A stretch of DNA of 64,000 nt from Maritalea myrionectae DSM 19524 (GTDB lineage: Bacteria > Pseudomonadota > Alphaproteobacteria > Rhizobiales > Devosiaceae). The DNA lies in assembly GCF_000423365.1 (NCBI RefSeq), contig NZ_AUHV01000005.1, forward strand, positions 372,001 to 436,000. Reading direction: 5' to 3'. A model generated the notes under the pieces. It was not told where the DNA came from and did not search any database. It was given only the letters and a program-made list of their open reading frames with translations. The position numbers and the translations under genes are program-made. Positions 7,784 to 17,462 of this stretch are shown in pieces (the stretch's first letter is position 1; every line of letters starts with the position of its first letter).

Positions 7784-10700
7784 ATGTTGGACCAAATTCG
7801 TGAGACGATGCGGGCAAATCATATGCCCAATGAGGCCGAGGCGGTAAAACGCCTTGTGGACATGGCGGCGCTGAGCGCAGCTGACCGGGAAAAAATCAGC
7901 GATGAAGCCGCGCGACTGGTGCAGCAATTGCGCGATGAAGCGCAACAGGGGCTGATGGAGACATTTTTGGCCGAGTATGGCCTGTCTACCGATGAAGGCA
8001 TTGCCCTGATGTGTTTGGCTGAAGCCATGTTGCGGGTGCCTGATGGCCCAACCATTGATGATTTGATCAAAGATAAGATCGTTGACGAAGATTGGTCAAA
8101 GCATTTGGGGGCCGCCGAAAGCCTGTTGGTTGAGGCCTCGACGCTGGGGCTGGTAGTCACCAAAACATTGTTGAATGACAAGCGCGCACCAAGTGTGCTC
8201 AAGCCATTGAGTTTGCTGGGGCGGCGGATGTCTGAGCCGGTGATCCGCACAGCGGTGGGCCAGGCAATGCGTATTATGGGCTCGCAATTTGTGTTGGGCC
8301 GCACGATTGAAGAGGCCCTTTCAAACGGCGCCAAACCCATGGCCAAGGGATATACATATTCCTTCGATATGCTTGGGGAAGCTGCGCGCACCGAAAAAGA
8401 TGCGCAGCGCTATCACGCCGCCTATATGGATGCGATCCAACGTTTGGTGAAAGATGCGGTGCACGGCGATGTGCGGAAAAATCCAGGTATTTCCATCAAA
8501 CTATCGGCGCTTCATCCGCGTTATGAATTTGGCAAACGCGAGACCATGGTGGATGAAATGGTCGCACGGGTGCTTGAATTGGTGAAACCAGCGGCCAACG
8601 CGCAAATGGGCTTGAACATTGACGCGGAGGAGGCTGATCGCCTCGATCTGTCGTTGGAGATCATTGAAAAAGTGTTGGCCGATCCGGCGCTGGAAGGCTG
8701 GGAAGGCTTTGGCGTTGTGGTGCAGGCCTATGGGCCGCGCGCCTCTTATGCCATTGATTGGCTTTATGCGCTGGCAGAAAAGCTGGACCGTAAGATTATG
8801 GTGCGGCTTGTGAAAGGCGCCTATTGGGATACAGAAATCAAGCGTGCGCAGGTTATGGGCCTTGAGGGTTATCCGGTGTTTACCCGTAAGGTGAACACGG
8901 ACGTGTCTTATTTGGCCTGCGCCCGCAAATTGTTGGATATGCGCGACCGAATTTATCCGCAGTTCGCCACGCACAATGCCCATAGCGCCTCGGCCGTGTT
9001 GCACATGGCTGGGAATGATCGCGAGGGTTTTGAGTTCCAGCGGTTGCATGGCATGGGCGAAGGCTTGCACGAATCATTGCGCAGCCAAAATGATACCCGC
9101 TGCCGGATTTATGCGCCGGTGGGCGCCCACCGTGATCTGCTGGCCTATTTGGTGCGGCGGTTGCTGGAAAATGGGGCCAACTCCAGCTTTGTGAATCAGG
9201 TTTATGATAAAAAGATTCCGCCCAGCATGATTGTTTCGGACCCCATTTCTGAAGTGCAGGAATTGGACCAAATCGCCAATGACAAAATCCCCATGCCGAA
9301 GGATTTGTTTGGTGAGAAGCGATTGAACGCCAAGGGCTGGGACATTACCGATCCGCTTGAATATGCCGAGTTGGATGCGGCGCGTTCGAAATTTGCCCAT
9401 CCACATCAATGGAAGTTTGCGCTGGATGAAGCGCTGGGCGCGAAGGGCAAGGTTCAAAAGCTGATCAACCCTGCTGTGCCGGATGATCAAGTGGGCGAAA
9501 TTGCCAACGCAACACCTTCAGTGGTTGAAAAGGCCATCAAGCTGGCGACGAAAGGGCAAAAAGCCTGGGGCAGCAAAGCCCCGGCCGACCGTGCTGCCGC
9601 ATTGCGCAAAGCAGCGGATCTTTATGAAGCGCATGCCGCTGAATTGTTCGCCCTGGCATCGCGTGAAGCTGGTAAAAGCCTGTTGGACGGTGTTGCCGAA
9701 GTGCGCGAAGCCGTCGACTTTTTGCGGTTTTATGCCAATGAGGCCGAGCGCTTGGGCGAGCAGGATGAAGCACGGGGCGTGATCGCCTGTATTTCACCCT
9801 GGAACTTCCCGTTGGCCATCTTTACGGGTCAAGTTGCCGCTGCATTGGTGGCGGGCAATGGCGTGGTGGCCAAGCCGGCGGAGCAAAGCCCCTTGATGGG
9901 TGCGCGCGCCGTTGAGCTGTTGCACGAAGCTGGCGTGCCGAAGGATGCCCTGATTTTGGTGCCCGGGGCAGGCGATATTGGTGCCGCATTGACCTCGCAA
10001 CCCGATCTGGGCGGCGTGTGCTTTACCGGGTCGACCGAAGTGGCCAAGCTAATTGATAAGCAATTGGCCAAAACCTCAGACAGCGACGCGATGGTGATTG
10101 CGGAAACCGGCGGGTTGAACGCTATGATCGTTGATAGCACGGCGCTGCCGGAGCAAGCCATTCGCGATATTCTGGCGTCGTCTTTCCAAAGTGCGGGTCA
10201 GCGCTGTTCGGCGTTGCGCATGCTCTATGTGCAAGAAGATGTAGCTGACCATGTGCTCGAAATGCTCTATGGCGGGTTGGAGGCCATGCAGGTTGGCGAG
10301 CCTTGGGACATCAGCACAGATATTGGTCCGGTGATTGATGCGGAGGCGCAAAAAGAGATTTCGGATTATTGCGCAAAGCTGACCAGTGAAGGCCGCTTAT
10401 TGAAGAAGATCAAAGCCCCAAAGGACGGTCATTTCGTGGAGCCGCACATCTTTAAGGTGAGCGGCATTGAAGAACTGGAACGCGAAATCTTCGGTCCGGT
10501 GCTGCATGTGGCGACCTTTAAGGCAAAGAACATCAATAAGGTTGTTGACGCGGTGAACGCGAAAGGATTTGGCCTGACCTTTGGTTTGCATACCCGCATG
10601 GACACGCGGGTTGAAGAAATTGGCAAGCGGATCAAGGTCGGCAATTTCTACGTCAACCGAAACCAGATCGGGGCGATTGTCGGTTCGCAACCATTTGGTG

Positions 10701-11347
10701 GCGAAGGCCTTTCGGGCACGGGACCAAAGGCTGGCGGCGCAAACTATTTGCCACGCTTCCGTGTTGCCAAACATGATCATAAGGTTGAACAAACCGGGCA
10801 GATCGGCGCGATCGATATTGCAACGGCTTTTGAGGAGATTTCCTCAATTGAGTGGGTTGATCGTGATGATCGAGCCGAAATTTTGGGGGCGGCAGAGCCG
10901 CAAATGGCGAAAGAGCTGCCCGGCCCGACCGGTGAGTTTAACCGGATCAGCTATTCCCCACGCGGCCGCATCTTGGCTGTAGGTGGCGGCAATGATTTGA
11001 TTGAGCTGTCGCAGGCCGCTTTGTTGTGGGGCAACAGGTTAGTGGTTGTTGGCACGTCATTGCCATCCGAGTTGGCCCGACTGAAAGCCGCAGGCGCACC
11101 GATCAGTTTAATTGAAGGTGCTGTTGATCCTGAAAAGCTGGATGGCTTGGCTATTGATGGCATCGCGCTTGCGGGGCAGGGTGAAGGCATCGCTCAGCTG
11201 CGCCGGGCCGTTGCCCAGTTGGATGGCCCGATCATCTCCTTCGTCACCAGCCCGAATGATATTGCCGGATTTGTTCATGAGCGGGCGGTGTGTATTGATA
11301 CCACTGCCGCGGGCGGCAATGCGTCACTGTTGGCGCAAACGAGCTAA
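7784..11347 (+). CDS. putA: Bifunctional proline dehydrogenase / L-glutamate-gamma-semialdehyde dehydrogenase
   Basis: A 1187-residue PutA. The FAD-linked proline dehydrogenase barrel occupies roughly residues 130-460 and includes RLVKGAYWDTEIKRAQ. The aldehyde dehydrogenase domain follows at about 530-990, with CISPWNFPLAIF, the NAD-loop FTGSTEVA, the catalytic glutamate in AETGGLNAM and the catalytic cysteine at about position 808 in SAGQRCSALR. A further domain of about 150 residues ends the protein. There is no N-terminal ribbon-helix-helix, so this is a non-repressor PutA controlled by PutR. ATG at 7784 follows GGGAGG; a frame open to 7727 lacks a ribosome site. It oxidises proline to glutamate, passing electrons to ubiquinone. 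Confidence 0.95.
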   Translation: MLDQIRETMRANHMPNEAEAVKRLVDMAALSAADREKISDEAARLVQQLRDEAQQGLMETFLAEYGLSTDEGIALMCLAEAMLRVPDGPTIDDLIKDKIVDEDWSKHLGAAESLLVEASTLGLVVTKTLLNDKRAPSVLKPLSLLGRRMSEPVIRTAVGQAMRIMGSQFVLGRTIEEALSNGAKPMAKGYTYSFDMLGEAARTEKDAQRYHAAYMDAIQRLVKDAVHGDVRKNPGISIKLSALHPRYEFGKRETMVDEMVARVLELVKPAANAQMGLNIDAEEADRLDLSLEIIEKVLADPALEGWEGFGVVVQAYGPRASYAIDWLYALAEKLDRKIMVRLVKGAYWDTEIKRAQVMGLEGYPVFTRKVNTDVSYLACARKLLDMRDRIYPQFATHNAHSASAVLHMAGNDREGFEFQRLHGMGEGLHESLRSQNDTRCRIYAPVGAHRDLLAYLVRRLLENGANSSFVNQVYDKKIPPSMIVSDPISEVQELDQIANDKIPMPKDLFGEKRLNAKGWDITDPLEYAELDAARSKFAHPHQWKFALDEALGAKGKVQKLINPAVPDDQVGEIANATPSVVEKAIKLATKGQKAWGSKAPADRAAALRKAADLYEAHAAELFALASREAGKSLLDGVAEVREAVDFLRFYANEAERLGEQDEARGVIACISPWNFPLAIFTGQVAAALVAGNGVVAKPAEQSPLMGARAVELLHEAGVPKDALILVPGAGDIGAALTSQPDLGGVCFTGSTEVAKLIDKQLAKTSDSDAMVIAETGGLNAMIVDSTALPEQAIRDILASSFQSAGQRCSALRMLYVQEDVADHVLEMLYGGLEAMQVGEPWDISTDIGPVIDAEAQKEISDYCAKLTSEGRLLKKIKAPKDGHFVEPHIFKVSGIEELEREIFGPVLHVATFKAKNINKVVDAVNAKGFGLTFGLHTRMDTRVEEIGKRIKVGNFYVNRNQIGAIVGSQPFGGEGLSGTGPKAGGANYLPRFRVAKHDHKVEQTGQIGAIDIATAFEEISSIEWVDRDDRAEILGAAEPQMAKELPGPTGEFNRISYSPRGRILAVGGGNDLIELSQAALLWGNRLVVVGTSLPSELARLKAAGAPISLIEGAVDPEKLDGLAIDGIALAGQGEGIAQLRRAVAQLDGPIISFVTSPNDIAGFVHERAVCIDTTAAGGNASLLAQTS

Positions 11348-11369
11348 GGCTGACGTTAACTGAGAATTG

Positions 11370-11397
11370 AAAAGGCGGCCTTCGGGTCGCCTTTTTT
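11370..11397 (+). terminator. Rho-independent terminator after putA
   Basis: AAAGGCGGCC and GGTCGCCTTT pair (one G-T) around a TTCG tetraloop and are followed by T residues, 23 bases after the putA stop. Confidence 0.9.
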
Positions 11398-11483
11398 GCG
11401 CCTCTGGTGGGTGTTGCGTAGGCTTCCGCATCGGCGTCGCCGTTGTTGCACTGGACACGACGTGCCCGTTGCTGGCGCCCTTG

Positions 11484-11659
11484 TTTTTTACGCGCCGCCG
11501 TCGTTCGCTATGCTCACTATCCCGGCACCCCCGCCGATGGTTGCCCCTTACAAATGCTGTGCAAGTGAGGGAAAAGAGTGGACGAGCATAGCGAGGACCC
11601 CGAAACCTTTAGGTTTCGCGACATCGCAGGCCGATGCGCAGCATCGAATAGCCGTGAGA
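11484..11659 (-). repeat. Composite dispersed repeat, copy A (short form)
   Basis: The 52-bp core at 11484-11535 reads, on the minus strand, GGCGGGGGTGCCGGG...GACGGCGGCGCGTAAAAAA, and recurs at 30540-30591, 32345-32396 and 32294-32343. The extension to 11659 carries GGGAAAAGAGTGGACGAGCA, the hairpin CGAAACCTTTAGGTTTCG and the hairpin GATGCGCAGCATC, all shared in order with copies at 30.4 and 32.4 kb. This copy lacks the GGCGGC-ATA-GCCGCC module that the other two contain. The whole gap from 11398 to 11707 holds no gene. Confidence 0.85.
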
Positions 11660-11707
11660 CAAGGCAACCGCGTAGGCACCCAAAGTTGCCGTTCTTCCCC
11701 CTAAAAC

Positions 11708-11737
11708 AAAAAACCCGGCGCAAAGGCCGGGTTTTTC
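11708..11737 (-). terminator. Rho-independent terminator after rplS
   Basis: AAACCCGGC and GCCGGGTTT form a 9-bp stem with loop GCAAAG. Read on the minus strand it is followed by TTTTTTG. T-runs occur on both strands, so it could be bidirectional. Confidence 0.9.
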
Positions 11738-11761
11738 AAAAGGAGAGAGAAAGAAATCAAT

Positions 11762-12277
11762 CTATTCAGATTTGGCTTCTTCTTCTGCAGCGCTTGCTTC
11801 GGCTTCGGCCTTAGCAGCAGCTTCTTGTGCTTCTTTTGCAGCAACTTTATCTGCTTCGCGTTGGGCGCGGGCATCAGCGGCAGCTTGACGCTCACCATCT
11901 TGAATGCGCTTTGTGCGGGCATTTGTTGCTTCGAAAATACGTGCAGATTTACCGCGACGCTCACGCAAATAGTAAAGCTTCGCGCGACGGACTTTACCGC
12001 GACGCAGCACTTCGATGCTATCAACGATCGGTGAATAGATTGGGAATACACGCTCAACGCCTTCGCCGTAAGAAATCTTACGAACGGTGAAGCTCTCATG
12101 AAGGCCTGAACCTGAACGGGCAATCACAACGCCTTCATAGGCCTGCAAACGTTCTTTGTCGCCTTCACGTACGCGTACCCATACTTTTACGGTATCGCCG
12201 TGAGAAAAATCTGGAATTGCGCGCTTTGCTTCAAGCTCTTCGCGCTGCTCTTTTTCGAGCTGCTGAATAATGTTCAT
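11762..12277 (-). CDS. rplS: 50S ribosomal protein L19 with Ala/Glu-rich tail
   Basis: The first 120 residues or so are canonical L19 ([46 protein letters not shown]). L19 sits at the subunit interface of the ribosome. After this the protein runs on for about 50 residues rich in Ala, Glu and Lys, ending [12 protein letters not shown], which makes it 171 residues rather than the usual 115-130. The S16 protein encoded 1.5 kb upstream in the same operon has a similar tail. It is last in the order ffh-(GNAT)-rpsP-rimM-trmD-rplS. Confidence 0.97.
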   Translation of the reverse strand: MNIIQQLEKEQREELEAKRAIPDFSHGDTVKVWVRVREGDKERLQAYEGVVIARSGSGLHESFTVRKISYGEGVERVFPIYSPIVDSIEVLRRGKVRRAKLYYLRERRGKSARIFEATNARTKRIQDGERQAAADARAQREADKVAAKEAQEAAAKAEAEASAAEEEAKSE

Positions 12278-12460
12278 TTTTTCGTCCGATTGTTTTCATG
12301 CCAGTCAGAGCGTCCCGCAATTCTCATTGCCCGAGGGCCGGAAAAAGGGACGAATACACCGGTCTTGGTGTTTAAAGACAAAATTAGTCTGGCGGGCTAT
12401 AGCGCAAAAAACGGACAGAGTCTATGGGTTTTCTGGCGAAAAGCGCCAAAAAGCGGGGCT

Positions 12461-13156
12461 TTAGGTCTTTTTATATTTGTCCCATAAATCCGGGCGGTTT
12501 TGTTTGGTCAATTGCTCAGATTGTTCTTGTCGCCATTTGTTGACCTTTTTGTGGTCGCCGGAGGTGACGATTTCGGGGATCGGTTCGCCTTCAAATTCTG
12601 CGGGGCGGGTATATTGCGGATATTCCAGCAGGCCGTTTTCGAAACTTTCGTCGGCTTCGCTTTCGGCAGATCCCATCACGCCGGGGAGCAAGCGCACGGT
12701 GGCTTCCAGCATGGTCATGGCCGCCACTTCGCCACCGCACAGCACGAAATCGCCCACTGAAACTTCGGTGAGATTGCGCTTGTCGATCACCCGTTGGTCG
12801 ACGCCTTCAAAGCGACCGCATATGATCACCACGCCGGGGCCAGCGGCCCAATCGCGGGCCATTTGTTGATCAAAGGGTTTGCCCCGAGCGCTCATCAGAA
12901 TGCGTGGGCGCGGATCGTTTTCCGGGGAGATATGGTCAATGGCTTTGGCCAGAATATCGGGCTTGAGCACCAGACCAGGGCCACCACCAGCGGGGGTGTC
13001 GTCCACCTTTTTGTGCTTGTCGGTGGCAAAGTCGCGCAACTGCGTGGCTTTTAGGGACCATGTGCCTTTTTCGGCGGCGCGGCCAAGAATTGATGCGCCC
13101 AAGGGGCCGGGGAAAAGGTCAGGAAATAGCGTGATGATGTCGGCTTTAAACGCCAT
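12461..13156 (-). CDS. trmD: tRNA (guanine-37-N1)-methyltransferase
   Basis: A 231-residue SPOUT methyltransferase. The trefoil-knot S-adenosylmethionine site is visible in [21 protein letters not shown] and [10 protein letters not shown], and the N-terminus [15 protein letters not shown] is typical. It methylates G37 of tRNAs with a G36 to keep reading frame. The ATG overlaps the rimM stop (TGATG), so the genes are coupled; the GTG one codon earlier is less likely. A gap of 183 bases without recognisable features separates it from rplS. Confidence 0.97.
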   Translation of the reverse strand: MAFKADIITLFPDLFPGPLGASILGRAAEKGTWSLKATQLRDFATDKHKKVDDTPAGGGPGLVLKPDILAKAIDHISPENDPRPRILMSARGKPFDQQMARDWAAGPGVVIICGRFEGVDQRVIDKRNLTEVSVGDFVLCGGEVAAMTMLEATVRLLPGVMGSAESEADESFENGLLEYPQYTRPAEFEGEPIPEIVTSGDHKKVNKWRQEQSEQLTKQNRPDLWDKYKKT

Positions 13157-13698
13157 CACTCAAACGCCTCATCATCGTCCACGATCACTTCGACAGCAGG
13201 TACAATGATCAAATAGCCTTCGGCCAAATTGATGGTGGGCACGCTTTGCTTGGTGAAGGGATAAAGATCGGTTGGGCCTTTGGCGGGGCGGATTTCCAGC
13301 ACGTCGCCAGCGCCATAATTTTGCACCGCAGCAACCAAGCCAAGTTCTTCGCCATCCGGTGTGCGGGCCTTTAGCCCGATCAAATCTGTATAATAAAACT
13401 CATCTTCATCTTCGGTTTGCGGCAGGCTTTCGCGCGGCACATAGAGTTTGGTGCCGTTCAGCGCTTCAGCATCGTTGCGGCTTTTGGATTCTTCAAGCAC
13501 CGCGACAAGCATGTTTTTTTGCAAACGCGCTTTTTTGATGGTGATGGTTTGGTTTGCCCTGTTGGTCAACAGCGGCGAATAGGCGGCCAGATCAAGTGGA
13601 TTTTCAGTAAAACTCTTGATCCGCACTTCGCCTTTGATGCCGTGGGCAGCACCGATCTGACCCATAAGAACCAGATTATCGTTTTTTGTACTGCCCAT
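13156..13698 (-). CDS. rimM: Ribosome maturation factor RimM
   Basis: A 180-residue protein with the N-terminal RimM barrel ([21 protein letters not shown]) and the C-terminal PRC barrel ([37 protein letters not shown]). RimM binds S19 and helps mature the 30S head. It lies between rpsP and trmD, as in most bacteria. Confidence 0.97.
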   Translation of the reverse strand: MGSTKNDNLVLMGQIGAAHGIKGEVRIKSFTENPLDLAAYSPLLTNRANQTITIKKARLQKNMLVAVLEESKSRNDAEALNGTKLYVPRESLPQTEDEDEFYYTDLIGLKARTPDGEELGLVAAVQNYGAGDVLEIRPAKGPTDLYPFTKQSVPTINLAEGYLIIVPAVEVIVDDDEAFE

Positions 13699-13742
13699 GG
13701 CGTATTCCTTATGCAGTCAATTTCTGAAAAGGTTCAGAAGAC

Positions 13743-14141
13743 TTACTCTGCAGCGTTTTCTTCTGCTGGTGCTTCGGCTTCAGCTTCAGCAGCAGCCTTC
13801 GCATCTTCTTCAGCTTGACGCTTTTCTTCCAAACGCTCTTGCGCTTTTTTACCTGGAAGGGCTTTTTTCGGGTTGTTGCGCGCTTCGCGCTTCAACAAGC
13901 CTTCTGCGTCCAAGAAGCGGTGCACACGGTCTGTTGGCTGGGCGCCAACGCTCAACCAATGCTCAACGCGCTCTTTGTCCAGCTTGATGCGGTCTTCTGA
14001 ATCTTTTGGCAACATAGGGTTGTATGAGCCGATACGCTCAATAAAGCGGCCGTCGCGCGGTGCGCGAACGTCAGCAACAACAACATGATAATAAGGGCGC
14101 TTTTTAGAACCGCCGCGTGACAAACGAATTTTAATGGCCAT
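13743..14141 (-). CDS. rpsP: 30S ribosomal protein S16 with acidic Ala-rich tail
   Basis: Residues 1-80 are canonical S16 ([48 protein letters not shown]). The last 45 residues or so are a charged Ala/Glu-rich tail ([15 protein letters not shown]), giving 132 residues where many bacteria have 80-90. Extended S16 is known in alphaproteobacteria. S16 binds early in 30S assembly. Confidence 0.97.
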   Translation of the reverse strand: MAIKIRLSRGGSKKRPYYHVVVADVRAPRDGRFIERIGSYNPMLPKDSEDRIKLDKERVEHWLSVGAQPTDRVHRFLDAEGLLKREARNNPKKALPGKKAQERLEEKRQAEEDAKAAAEAEAEAPAEENAAE

Positions 14142-14189
14142 TGAACTTCTCCTAATTTGGCTTTTAACCGCTTTCGGGCGGTAATTTCG

Positions 14190-14711
14190 TTAGTTGACTG
14201 TTTTGTTTGGATTTGGATGGCGGTAAACCCGCACATCTTCATCCTTGAACTCGATATTCTTTTCGTGAAAAGCGCCGACCCGTTCGGCCACTTTTTGCGA
14301 CGGCACATTGGCCGGCGCGATCAGGCTGATTGCCGTGTCCCACTTCAGCGTGTTGAAGGTGTGGTCCAGCAATTTGGTCACCGCTTCAGTGGCATAGCCT
14401 TTGCCTGCGGCATTTTTCATCAGGCTCCAGCCCATTTCCGGCTCAGGCCAGCCTTCAGGATACCAATTGCCAGCAAGACCGACGAAATCACCGCTTTGCT
14501 TTTCTTCTAATGCGAACATACCAAAGCCGTGATATTCCCAATGTCCGAACTGCACCATAAATGACCGCCAAGCATCGTTGCGATTCAGCGGTCCGCCGAT
14601 GAACTTTGACCACTCTCCATCGCCCATCAGTTCAGCCACCGCCTCAAAGTCAGCCGGCTCAAAGCCGCGCAAAATCAGACGTTCTGTTTCCAGGCGAGGG
14701 GCGGTGACCAC
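14190..14711 (-). CDS. GNAT acetyltransferase, RimJ/RimL type
   Basis: A 173-residue GNAT protein with the RimJ/L layout: ETERLILRGFEPADFEAVAELM at the start, MGWSLMKNAAGKGYATEAV as the acetyl-CoA pyrophosphate loop, and PSQKVAERVGA late. Members acetylate N-termini of ribosomal or other proteins, or small molecules. The target is unknown. Its start overlaps the stop of ffh by one base, and rpsP follows 48 bases after its stop, so it is embedded in the SRP/ribosome operon. Confidence 0.85.
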   Translation of the reverse strand: MVTAPRLETERLILRGFEPADFEAVAELMGDGEWSKFIGGPLNRNDAWRSFMVQFGHWEYHGFGMFALEEKQSGDFVGLAGNWYPEGWPEPEMGWSLMKNAAGKGYATEAVTKLLDHTFNTLKWDTAISLIAPANVPSQKVAERVGAFHEKNIEFKDEDVRVYRHPNPNKTVN

Positions 14712-16282
14712 TATTTCTTGCCCCCTTTGGGTCCAAGACCGGGCAGGCCGGGGAAGCGCGGTGCCGCGCCGCCTTTGAGCAGATCATCAACGCTTTTGGG
14801 CAATTCCTTTTTGCCGCCTGTCTGGTCCTGCAATTGCTGCAAATCCGGCATATCGCCGCCTGCGCCCATTTGCTTTTCCATCTCGGCGAGCATTTTGGGG
14901 TCCAGCTTTGAGGGGTCGATATTGGGCATGCCGCCCATACCGCCGGGCATCATGCCTCCAAGCATACCGGCCAAACCGCCTTTGCCTTTGGACATTTTTT
15001 TCATCATGTCGGCCATTTGGCGGTGCATTTTGATCAGCTTATTGATGTCTTGTACTGAGGTGCCAGAGCCGGCGGCAATGCGCTTGCGGCGCGAGGCATT
15101 CAATAAGGCAGGTGTGGCGCGTTCTTTTTTGGTCATGGACTGGATGATGGCCACTTGGCGGTCGAAAACTTTTTCGTCAAAGTTTGCGCCATCAAGCTGC
15201 TTTTTCATTTTGCCCATGCCAGGCATCATGCCCATCAGGCCGCCTATGCCGCCCATTTTTTTCATCTGAAGCAGTTGGTTTTTCAAATCATCGAGATCGA
15301 AAACCCCCTTCTTCATTTTCTTGGCCATTTTGGCCGCATCTTCTTGCGACACGGTGTCGGCGGCTTTTTCCACCAGCGACACAATATCGCCCATGCCCAA
15401 AATCCGGTCAGCGACGCGGGATGGGTAGAAATCCTCTAGATCTTCAAGTTTTTCGCCTGTGCCGAGAAACTTGATCGGCTTGCCGGTCACCGCACGCATG
15501 GAGAGGGCGGCACCGCCGCGGCCATCACCATCAATACGGGTCAGCATAATGCCGGTTACGCTCACACGTTCATCAAATGAACGGGCGAGGTTTACCGCGT
15601 CTTGACCTGTCAGCGCGTCAGCAACGAGCAAAATTTCGTGTGGGTTGGTGGCCGCTTTAATTTCGGCGGTTTCCGCCATCAAGTCTTCATCAATGTGGGT
15701 GCGGCCCGCTGTATCGAGAAACAGCACATCATAGCCGCCCAGTTTGGCTTCCTTTTGTGCCCGCTTGGCGATCTCAACCGGGTTTTGGCCCTGAACGATC
15801 TCCAGCGTATCCACGTCGATCTGCTCGCCCAACACCCGCAATTGTTCCATCGCGGCGGGGCGGCGTGTATCGAGAGAGGCCAACAAAACCTTTTTGTTTT
15901 GCTTTTCCTTGAGGCGCTTGGCGATCTTACCTGTGGCTGTGGTTTTACCCGCACCTTGCAAACCGACCATCATAATGGCGACGGGAGCCGGGGCGTTTAG
16001 ATCAAGCGGCACCGCCTCATTGCCCAACACGGCGACCAATTCGTCATTGACGATTTTGACCACTTGCTGGCCCGGGGTGACCGATTTGGTGACTTCGGCG
16101 CCGACAGCCCGGTCGCGCACTTGTTCAACAAAGCCGCGCACCACTTCCAAAGACACGTCAGCTTCAATCAGGGCCCGGCGCACTTCGCGCAGGGCTGCAT
16201 TCACGTCGCTTTCAGACAGATTGCCGCGCCGTGTCAGCCCATCAAAAATGCCGCTTAACCGATCGCCCAGACTTTGAAACAT
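14711..16282 (-). CDS. ffh: Signal recognition particle protein Ffh
   Basis: A 523-residue SRP54 GTPase. N domain: residues 1-90. G domain: GLQGAGKTTATGK, DTRRPAAMEQL, DTAGRTHIDEDL, TRIDGDGRGG. M domain: Met-rich C-terminal third (MGMMPGMGKMKK, a GTSVQDINKLIKMHRQM helix and MPGGMGGM) that binds SRP RNA and signal sequences. It partners with FtsY, encoded 2.4 kb away on the other strand. ATG at 16282 follows AGAGG; a GTG two codons upstream is less likely. The SRP RNA gene itself is not in the window. Confidence 0.97.
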   Translation of the reverse strand: MFQSLGDRLSGIFDGLTRRGNLSESDVNAALREVRRALIEADVSLEVVRGFVEQVRDRAVGAEVTKSVTPGQQVVKIVNDELVAVLGNEAVPLDLNAPAPVAIMMVGLQGAGKTTATGKIAKRLKEKQNKKVLLASLDTRRPAAMEQLRVLGEQIDVDTLEIVQGQNPVEIAKRAQKEAKLGGYDVLFLDTAGRTHIDEDLMAETAEIKAATNPHEILLVADALTGQDAVNLARSFDERVSVTGIMLTRIDGDGRGGAALSMRAVTGKPIKFLGTGEKLEDLEDFYPSRVADRILGMGDIVSLVEKAADTVSQEDAAKMAKKMKKGVFDLDDLKNQLLQMKKMGGIGGLMGMMPGMGKMKKQLDGANFDEKVFDRQVAIIQSMTKKERATPALLNASRRKRIAAGSGTSVQDINKLIKMHRQMADMMKKMSKGKGGLAGMLGGMMPGGMGGMPNIDPSKLDPKMLAEMEKQMGAGGDMPDLQQLQDQTGGKKELPKSVDDLLKGGAAPRFPGLPGLGPKGGKK

Positions 16283-16595
16283 GGTCACCTCTTTATATGT
16301 CGCTTGTGCTTGATCTTCCCAAAGTGGGTCTTTCGCTGTGCAAAATCAAATTTTGCAAACAAAAATAGCATCCACGGGCGCAACGCGCTGATGGATGTTG
16401 ACCCCCAAAATCGTTTAATTCGCTTTGGGTAGTGACTCGAGCACAACTCGACACGGTAAATATCGGGTGTTGCTTTACGGCAAGCTGACAAAAGAGTCAA
16501 TCTCTGCGCGCTGCTAAGGGTAGTAATTTAACCCAATCTGCGCCATATAGGGCGGTGAATTGATGCAAATCCTGATCAAGGGTTGGGTAAAACCG
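16283..16595. other. Divergent ffh-dapF intergenic region
   Basis: No gene is seen in this 313-base gap. It holds a perfect hairpin GCAAAAT-CAA-ATTTTGC at 16340-16356 and a looser pair CATCCA/TGGATG at 16369-16397. The former could be a regulator site or a leader hairpin for ffh. Promoters for both directions must lie here but no clear -35/-10 pair stands out. Confidence 0.5.
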
Positions 16596-17462
16596 ATGAC
16601 TGATGCAGTCCAATATTTGAAAATGAATGGTTTGGGGAATGATTTTGTGGTGCTGGATGCACGGCAGAAACCGCTCAAGCTGTCTCATGATCAAGTGCGC
16701 TGGATTGCCGATCGGGAGCAGGGCATTGGCTGTGATCAGCTGATCGTTTTGGAATATAGTCCGCTTGATGGCGTGGATGTGTTTATGCGCATCTATAATG
16801 CTGAGGGCGGCGAGGTGGATGCCTGTGGCAACGCCACGCGCTGCGTTGGCTATTTGGTGGCGGAAGAGCTGGGCAAAAAAGCGGTGACCATCCACACTAA
16901 TGCTGGCCTTTTAAATGCTGAGCTGAACGGCGATGTGGTGAGTGTCGATATGGGCACGCCGCGTCTAGAGTGGGATCAGATCCCGCTGGCCGAAGAATTT
17001 GAAGACACGACTAGGATTGAATTGCAGATCGGGCCGATTGATGCGCCTGTATTGCACACGCCGAGCGTGGTGAATGTGGGCAATCCGCATGCGATTTTCT
17101 GGGTGAAAGACCTGGATGCGCATGATTTGGAACGGTTCGGGCCGATGCTTGAACATCACCCTATGTTTCCAGAACGGGCCAATATCTCATTGGCGCAGGT
17201 GCTTGATCGGGATCACATCAAAATCCGTGTTTGGGAGCGCGGGGCCGGGTTGACCCAAGCCTGTGGCACGGCAGCGTGTGCTGTGGCTGTGGCGGCGGTG
17301 CGCAAGGATTTGACTGACCGCGAAGTGACGATCAGTCTGCCCGGTGGTGATTTACAACTGGAATGGCGCGCGAGCGACCATCATATTATCATGACAGGCC
17401 CGTATGAATTGGACGGGGAGGGGACATTACCGGCCGAACTTTTTGAGGAAAGTGCTGCATGA
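16596..17462 (+). CDS. dapF: Diaminopimelate epimerase
   Basis: A 288-residue DapF. The two catalytic cysteines are in DACGNATRC and in TQACGTAACA, each within the expected loops, and the N-terminus reads YLKMNGLGNDFVVLDAR. It interconverts LL- and meso-diaminopimelate for lysine and peptidoglycan. The start at 16596 matches the family. In-frame TTG and ATG codons at 16560 and 16563 would add 12 residues and cannot be excluded because the ribosome site at 16596 is weak. The stop overlaps the start of mtaB (ATGA). Confidence 0.96.
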   Translation: MTDAVQYLKMNGLGNDFVVLDARQKPLKLSHDQVRWIADREQGIGCDQLIVLEYSPLDGVDVFMRIYNAEGGEVDACGNATRCVGYLVAEELGKKAVTIHTNAGLLNAELNGDVVSVDMGTPRLEWDQIPLAEEFEDTTRIELQIGPIDAPVLHTPSVVNVGNPHAIFWVKDLDAHDLERFGPMLEHHPMFPERANISLAQVLDRDHIKIRVWERGAGLTQACGTAACAVAVAAVRKDLTDREVTISLPGGDLQLEWRASDHHIIMTGPYELDGEGTLPAELFEESAA

